A stretch of DNA of 64,000 nt, from NCBI GenBank assembly GCA_903813345.2, contig CAIIXF020000011.1, positions 28,080,166 to 28,144,165 on the forward strand, written 5' to 3'. The position numbers were made by a program, and so were the translations under genes. Below, one piece after another: positions 58,664 to 64,000 of this stretch; within the stretch, counting starts at the first letter, position 1, and the number at the start of each line of letters is the position of its first letter. This DNA is from Owenia fusiformis. Lineage: Eukaryota; Annelida; Polychaeta; Sabellida; Oweniidae. The notes under the pieces are model-generated. The model did no database searches. It was not told where the DNA came from and saw only the letters and a program-made list of their open reading frames with translations.

Positions 58664-58942
58664 TAGTTCAACAAGTTAAACCTAGTCTGGGCCTTATTTC
58701 TTATCTGACATATCTTGTGGCCCGCCCTAGGTTTAACGTCCGTGCCTATTCAGCCCTTGATGCAAAACATTTAATGGTGCTCTATGGCAGCGCGTGAAAT
58801 TCCATGCGCGTTTAATTAATAACTGATAGTGAGAATTTGCAACAAATGAAAGCATTGCACGGAAGTTAAACCCAATCACGGCAACAAGAACATTCAGATT
58901 AATAAATGAAAGCCGTGATATTGGGTTTAACTTGTTGAACTA
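58664..58942. mobile_element. 279-bp Mutator-like MITE with 9-bp duplication
   Basis: Perfect 19-bp inverted ends TAGTTCAACAAGTTAAACC, flanked by TGTATCACT at 58655-58663 and 58943-58951. A 9-bp duplication is typical of Mutator-like elements. The inside (ggcccgccctaggtttaacg and gcgcgtgaaattccatgcgc) has no significant ORF. Confidence 0.88.
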
Positions 58943-58951
58943 TGTATCACT

Positions 58952-59337
58952 GTGTGTCTTGTTAAATTCACTGAAGGACAATTTGGAGGATTTGCAAACT
59001 GAGCTATCATAGAAAGTTGAATGTATTCTTTATCGCTGTTTTACCATTAAATATTTTTAAATCTTTTGAAGTATAAAACAATGTGGAAATGGATAAACAC
59101 TATTGATGAAACTGGGTCAGATTTGAACAGTACAGTTATTCTCCAAAATCTTATTTGTTAGATAATGAACAGTAAAGAAGTAATCTGATTTGTCGATAGT
59201 ATTTATTTAACTGCGGTTGAATCAGCAATTCTCTAATTGTAATCTACTTTTCCAGGAAATAGTAGGTGTCTGTCTTGACTATACAGGCCAAGAAAATTAA
59301 TCTTTGTTTCACATCCTCTACCATTTAGTTTTGACAA
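58952..59337. other. No recognised feature
   Basis: AT-rich sequence between the Mutator-like MITE and the 49-bp array. No gene, inverted repeat or array is seen. Confidence 0.5.
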
Positions 59338-61860
59338 AACCTGAAAAAACCATGCTAATATTATCCAAGGTTATTTGTTTGGGAAGCTACCTGAAATATC
59401 ATGCTCATATTATAGTAGGTTATTTGCTTGGGAAGATACCTGAAATATCATGCTCATATTATCCAAGGTTATTTGCTTGGGAAGATACCTGAATTATCGT
59501 GCTCATGTTATCCAAGGTTATTTGTTTGGGAAAATACCTGAAACATCATGCTCATGTTAGCGTAGGTTATTTGTTTGGGAAAATACCTGAAATATCATGC
59601 TCATATTATAGTAGGTTATTTGTTTGGGAAGCTACCTGAAATATCATGCTCATATTATAGTAGGTTATTTGTTTGGGAAAATACCTGAAATATCATGCTC
59701 ATGTTATCCAAGGTTATTTGTTTGGGAAGATACCTGAAACATCATGCTCATGTTATCCAAGGTTATTTGTTTGGGAAAATACCTGAAACATCATGCTCAT
59801 GTTATCCAAGGTTATTTGTTTGGGAAGATACCTGAAACATCATGCTCATGATATCCAAGGTTATTTGTTTGGGAAAATACCTGAAACATCATGCTCATGT
59901 TATCCAAGGTTATTTGTTTGGGAAGATACCTGAAATATCATGCTCATGTTATCCTAGGTTATTTGTTTGGGAAAATACCTGAAACATCATGCTCATGTTA
60001 TCCAAGGTTATTTGTTTGGGAAGATACCTGAAATATCATGCTCATGTTATCCTAGGTTATTTGTTTGGGGAGATACCTGAAATATCATGCTCATGTTATC
60101 CTGGGTTATTTGTTTTTGAAGATACTTGAAATATCATGCTCATGTTATCCAAGGTTTTTTGTTTGGGAAGATACCTGAATTATCATGCTCATGTTATCCA
60201 AGGTTATTTGTTTGGGAAGATACCTGAAATATCGTGCTCATGTTAACCTAGGTTTTTTGTTTGGGAAGATACCTGAATTATCATGCTCATGTTATCCAAG
60301 GTAATTTGTTTGGGAAGATACCTGAAATATCATGCTCATGTTATCCAAGGTAATTTGTTTGGGAAGATACCTGAAATATCGTGCTCATGTTATCCAAGGT
60401 AATTTGTTTGGGAAGATACCTGAAATATCATGCTCATGTTATCCAAGGTAATTTGTTTGGGAAGATACCTGAAATATCATGCTCATGATATCTAAGGTAA
60501 TTTGTTTGGGAAGATACCTGAAATATCATGCTCATTTTATCCAAGGTAATTTGTTTGGGAAGATACCTGAATTATAATGCTCATGTTATCCAAGGTTATT
60601 TGCTTGGGAAGATACCTGAAATGTCATGCTCATATTATCCTTGGTTTTTTGTTGGGAAGATACCTGAAATGTCATGCTCATGTTATCCAAGGTTATTTGT
60701 TTGGGAAGATACCTGAAATATCGTGCTCATATTATCCTAGGTTTTTTGTTAGGGAAGATACCTGAATTATAATGCTCATGTTATCCTAGGTTATTTGTTT
60801 GGGAAGATACCTGAATTATAATGCTCATGTTATCCAAGGTTATTTGCTTGGGAAGATACCTGAAATTTCATGCTCATGTTATCATAGGTTATTTGTTTGG
60901 GAAGATACCTGAATTATCATGCTCATGTTATCCTGGGTTATTTGTTTTTGAAGATGCTTGAAATATCATGCTCATGTTATCCAAGGTTATTTGTTTGGGA
61001 AGATACCTGAATTATCATGCTCATGTTATCCAAGGTTATTTGTTTGGGAAGATACCTGAAATATCACGCTCATGTTATCATAGGTTATTTGTTTGGAAAG
61101 ATACCTGAATTATCATGCTCATGTTATCCAAGGTTATTTGTTTGGGAAGATACCTGAAATATCATGCTCATGTTATCCTAGGTTATTTGTTTGGGAAAAT
61201 ACCTGAAATATCATGCTCATGTTATCCTAGGTTATTTGTTTGGGAAAATACCTGAAATATCATGCTCATGTTATCCAAGGTTATTTGTTTGGGAAGATAC
61301 CTGAAATATCATGCTCATATTATCCAAGGTTATTTGTTTGGGAAGATACCTGAAATATCATGCTCATATTATCCAAGGTTATTTGATTGGGAAGATACCT
61401 GAAATATCATGCTCATATTATCCAAGGTTATTTGTTTGGGAAGATACCTGAAATATCATGCTCATGTTATCGTAGGTTATTTGTTTGGGAAAATACCTGA
61501 AACATCATGCTCATGTTATCCAAGGTTATTTGTTTGGGGAGGTACCTGAAATATCATGGTCATGTTATCCAAGGTTATTTTTTGGGGAAAATACCTGAAA
61601 TATCATGCTCATGTTATCCAAGGTTATTTGTTTGGGGAGGTACCTGAAATATCATGCTCATTTATCCAAGGTTATTTTTGGGGGAAAATACCTGAAATAT
61701 CATGCTCATGTTATGCAAGGTAATTTGTTTGGGGCGATACCTGAAATATCATGCTTTTCTTATCCAAGGGTTTTTGTTTGGGAAGATACCTGAAATATCA
61801 TGCTCATGTTATCTCAGGTTATTCATTGGGGAAGATACCTGAATTATCCTAAATTGTCAG
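59338..61860 (+). repeat. 49-bp minisatellite, about 51 copies
   Basis: Unit gttatttgtttgggaagata, cctgaaatatcatgctcatg, ttatccaag. Variants alternate gaagata/gaaaata, aatatc/aacatc/attatc and atccaag/atcctag. Length is constant at 49 bp over most of the array, decaying at both ends. Short frames of about 62 codons are artefacts of the repeat. Confidence 0.97.
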
Positions 61861-61895
61861 GCGAGTGCCATCTGTAGTTGTTTGTAAGAGGGCAT

Positions 61896-62291
61896 TAGTT
61901 GTGGGACTTACACTCAAAACCAAACTTGAGTCAGAATCGAGTATTTTATGAATTGCAGGGTAAAAAATTCCTGCAAAATAATAGAAAAATTATCTCTGTA
62001 TTAGCCCAATTTTGTGTACAACATAGATATCAGACAAATAATGAAATATTATCTTGTTTCAGGTTCACAGACCTAGAAATAAAGAACTAGTGAGAAAACT
62101 AGAGAAAACTATGAAAATCATTGTATGTAGTTCTATTTTTATGTCATCACCACCTTACTCATAATGCATGCACGACTTCTACTCTCAGGAGTCACTGAGT
62201 CAACTCACAATGCCCTTGTCAACTCAATAAAGTAACTCGTACAGTGTCTTCGAGTCAATGTGAGAGTCCGCAAGTAATTATCCCACCACTA
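61896..62291. mobile_element. 396-bp hAT-like MITE inserted in the edge of the 49-bp array
   Basis: Ends TAGTTGTGGGA and TCCCACCACTA are imperfect inverted repeats related to hAT element 1 (TAGTGGTG). Flanks gagggcat and aagtgcat agree at 6 of 8 positions, consistent with a decayed 8-bp duplication. Diverged array-like sequence (gtgccatctgtagttgttt; cctgaattttcatgtgg) lies on both sides. Confidence 0.65.
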
Positions 62292-63682
62292 AAGTGCATG
62301 TCATCTGTAATTTTTTGGAAGGGAAGTACCTGAATTTTCATGTGGATGCCATTTGGAAACAAAGATGTGACATACTTCCTACTCTGAATGAGTTGTTCAA
62401 AGCACTCGATGATTAGTAATTTATATAAACCTAGAAAATATCTTTGTTATTATAGAATTGTGTATTAAAAGGGCAATATAGACTAGAGTTGATGTTGGAA
62501 TAACTTTCCAAATGAAATGTCACAGTTGTACAATGCGCTTTAATCAAAATATTCCTTGTCTCCTCTAGTTCACTTTATAACTAGACTGTGCGCAGGGTAT
62601 TCGGAAGGTGGATGATTGATTAGATTATCATGACAATTTTGTAAAAATTAATTGAATATGCTACAAAACAGCGAAAACCATTCTATTCTTAGTATGTTTA
62701 GGTGATGATAATCTAGTTATTTATTGACTTTGGTTAATGTCACCACAATTATGGTATGTGGGTTTGGATAATGTGGATGATACATTCTCAGAGGATTTTG
62801 GAGTTTAGACCATGTACCCTTTCAGAAGACTTGGAAGGTTTTTAAATCGGTATATACCAAGTGTTTGGTCTCTGTGTGCTGCACTGAGCGTACAAGGTTT
62901 TCTATCAGTATAGAACACTTTATTTTTAGGTGACCAGCAATCTTTGGCAGTTGGTGTTTGGCATCTGTAACAGCATTTGGTGGTCGGTGGCAGTTGGTGA
63001 CGTTTTGCATGTTAATCTCTGTATTCAGAAGACCAATGGGTTTTTTCTTGGTATAACAACGGTTTGGGTTTCTATTTGTGATACATAACAAATTAAGGAT
63101 AAGCAGAAAATGAATTGCATAAAAGAATTTCAAAATTAATTTCAAAAGTGTCTCTAAGGTATATAAATTTATATTACAATCTTAAGAAACTTCAGAGGCA
63201 CGTTGTGTATAATATGATACAATATCTATAGAACATAGATTCAATTTTCTGAAATATATGACAGTATCTTACACAAGTGCCTGGTCATATATTCAGAAAA
63301 CACTAATTTAAGTGTGAAATGTTTACGAAGCATGTGACAATTGATCCTATCTTCTTTATTAGATATCAAATGATTTTCTCCTGATTTGAGCGACAATATA
63401 GACTGTATATATTTACGTTTACACAAAAATTGTTTATAAAAACAAAAATATAACAATGAATAGTTTCAGTCACATGTCGTGAAACTAGATTTGACAAAGA
63501 TATGTGTGTATAGTAGTTGAAACATATGAGAAATTAAAGACGTCATGAGTTACACTAAAAATGACAAAATACATTGTTGTTGTTTTTACTGACAGGTTGT
63601 TGACTAATATTTATGAGGTATTCATTCTGATTATTTTTATTCTTTATACACGTCAAAATGATCAACTAACCTTTTCTTTTAA
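62292..63682. other. Right flank, no gene recognised
   Basis: A diverged array unit at 62292-62350, then unassigned sequence. 62930-63025 is a dispersed repeat (ggtggtcggtggcagttggt then gacgttttgcatgttaat) also found near 11760, 49225 and 51003. The minus-strand frame at 62822-63145 resembles nothing I know. Confidence 0.5.
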
Positions 63683-64000
63683 TCCAAATGAATGAAGTTT
63701 GATTGGGATATTGTGAAACACTCCGTCTGTCTGTCTGTCAGTTAGTCTGTCCATAGGTAATATTGAAAACAGGAACTTATGATTTTAATATTAAAAGGAA
63801 TTAAAAACAAACTAAATCAGTCCTCAAAATAAGGTAAGGAGTACTTACTTTTTGTAAAAGCTTTACCCTCACATTTTCTGAAAAAGTTCTGAAAAAGCTA
63901 TTTTATCATGTTAAGGGCCATTCTGACCATGCATATTGTGATCCTGGTCATGTAAATGAAATGTGAAATTAGTAAAACTGAATGAAGGTCAAAACTGGAC
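63683..64000 (+). mobile_element. 5' part of another pearl/Helitron-like element, running off the window
   Basis: Begins A|TCCAAATGAATGAAGTTTG, then gattgggatattgtgaaaca and a (CTGT)n stretch at 63724-63755, the family A layout with decayed sequence. The 3' end is outside the window. Confidence 0.6.

Noticed and set aside
59304-61793. Recurring 62-codon frames (VICLGRYL...) as a small-protein family
   Set aside because: Direct translation of the 49-bp tandem repeat.
59338-61860. CRISPR-like appearance of evenly spaced repeats
   Set aside because: Eukaryotic context, no unique spacers between units, units joined head to tail.
62822-63145. 107-codon minus-strand frame
   Set aside because: No recognisable motif, AT-rich composition, overlaps a dispersed repeat; likely chance.

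Overview
The window looks like nuclear DNA of an invertebrate animal, most likely a mollusc and probably a bivalve. Evidence: it is AT-rich, its genes are split into short exons with GT-AG introns, its two recognisable genes are typical animal genes, and it holds many 'pearl'-like elements with (CCGT)n microsatellites, a repeat type known from bivalves. The species cannot be named from the sequence alone.

Genes. (1) A theta-class glutathione S-transferase gene lies on the minus strand (exons 8527 down to 5522, four coding exons, complete start to stop). It carries one apparent frameshift at a run of four C (5654-5657 on the plus strand). (2) A p90 ribosomal S6 kinase gene (RSK, RPS6KA family) lies on the plus strand, with fifteen coding exons from 9144 to 42726. 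They encode 579 residues: the N-terminal AGC kinase domain from the middle of its N-lobe onward, the linker with turn and hydrophobic motifs, the whole C-terminal CaMK-type kinase domain, and a C-terminal tail ending in a PDZ-ligand-like T-E-V. About 160 N-terminal residues, including the first glycine loop, are not found in the 9.1 kb upstream. The 5' exons are therefore probably beyond the left edge, which would place the GST gene inside an RSK intron on the opposite strand. From 42727 to 64000 I see no credible gene.

Repeats fill the introns and the 3' flank. Well-delimited mobile elements are: two different hAT-type elements placed back to back with three copies of the same 8-bp target (30054-32875), the first of which contains a pearl-like element; a CACTA-type foldback element with a 3-bp duplication (52310-53711) inserted in a pearl/Helitron-like element, with uninserted copies of the target next to it; Mutator-like elements with 9-10 bp duplications (16347-16837, 58664-58942); a 964-bp element with long inverted ends (40937-41900); a four-copy MITE family; several other foldback elements; and a 5'-truncated non-LTR reverse transcriptase (10106-10660). 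Four families of pearl/Helitron-like elements share one plan: terminal hairpin, CCGT or CGGG microsatellite, tandem core modules, inverted subterminal repeat, and in one family a 3' hairpin followed by CTRRT.

Tandem arrays: 47 bp x about 9 (19438-19866, each unit carrying a copy of exon end plus splice donor), 16 bp (33049-33655), 29 bp x about 100 (37941-40890), 21 bp with branchpoint-like motifs running into the last splice acceptor (42371-42600), and 49 bp x about 51 (59338-61860). A recurring theme is duplication across splice junctions of the kinase gene: the donor of the first exon seen, a whole exon plus acceptor at 15076-15379, and the 47-bp donor array.
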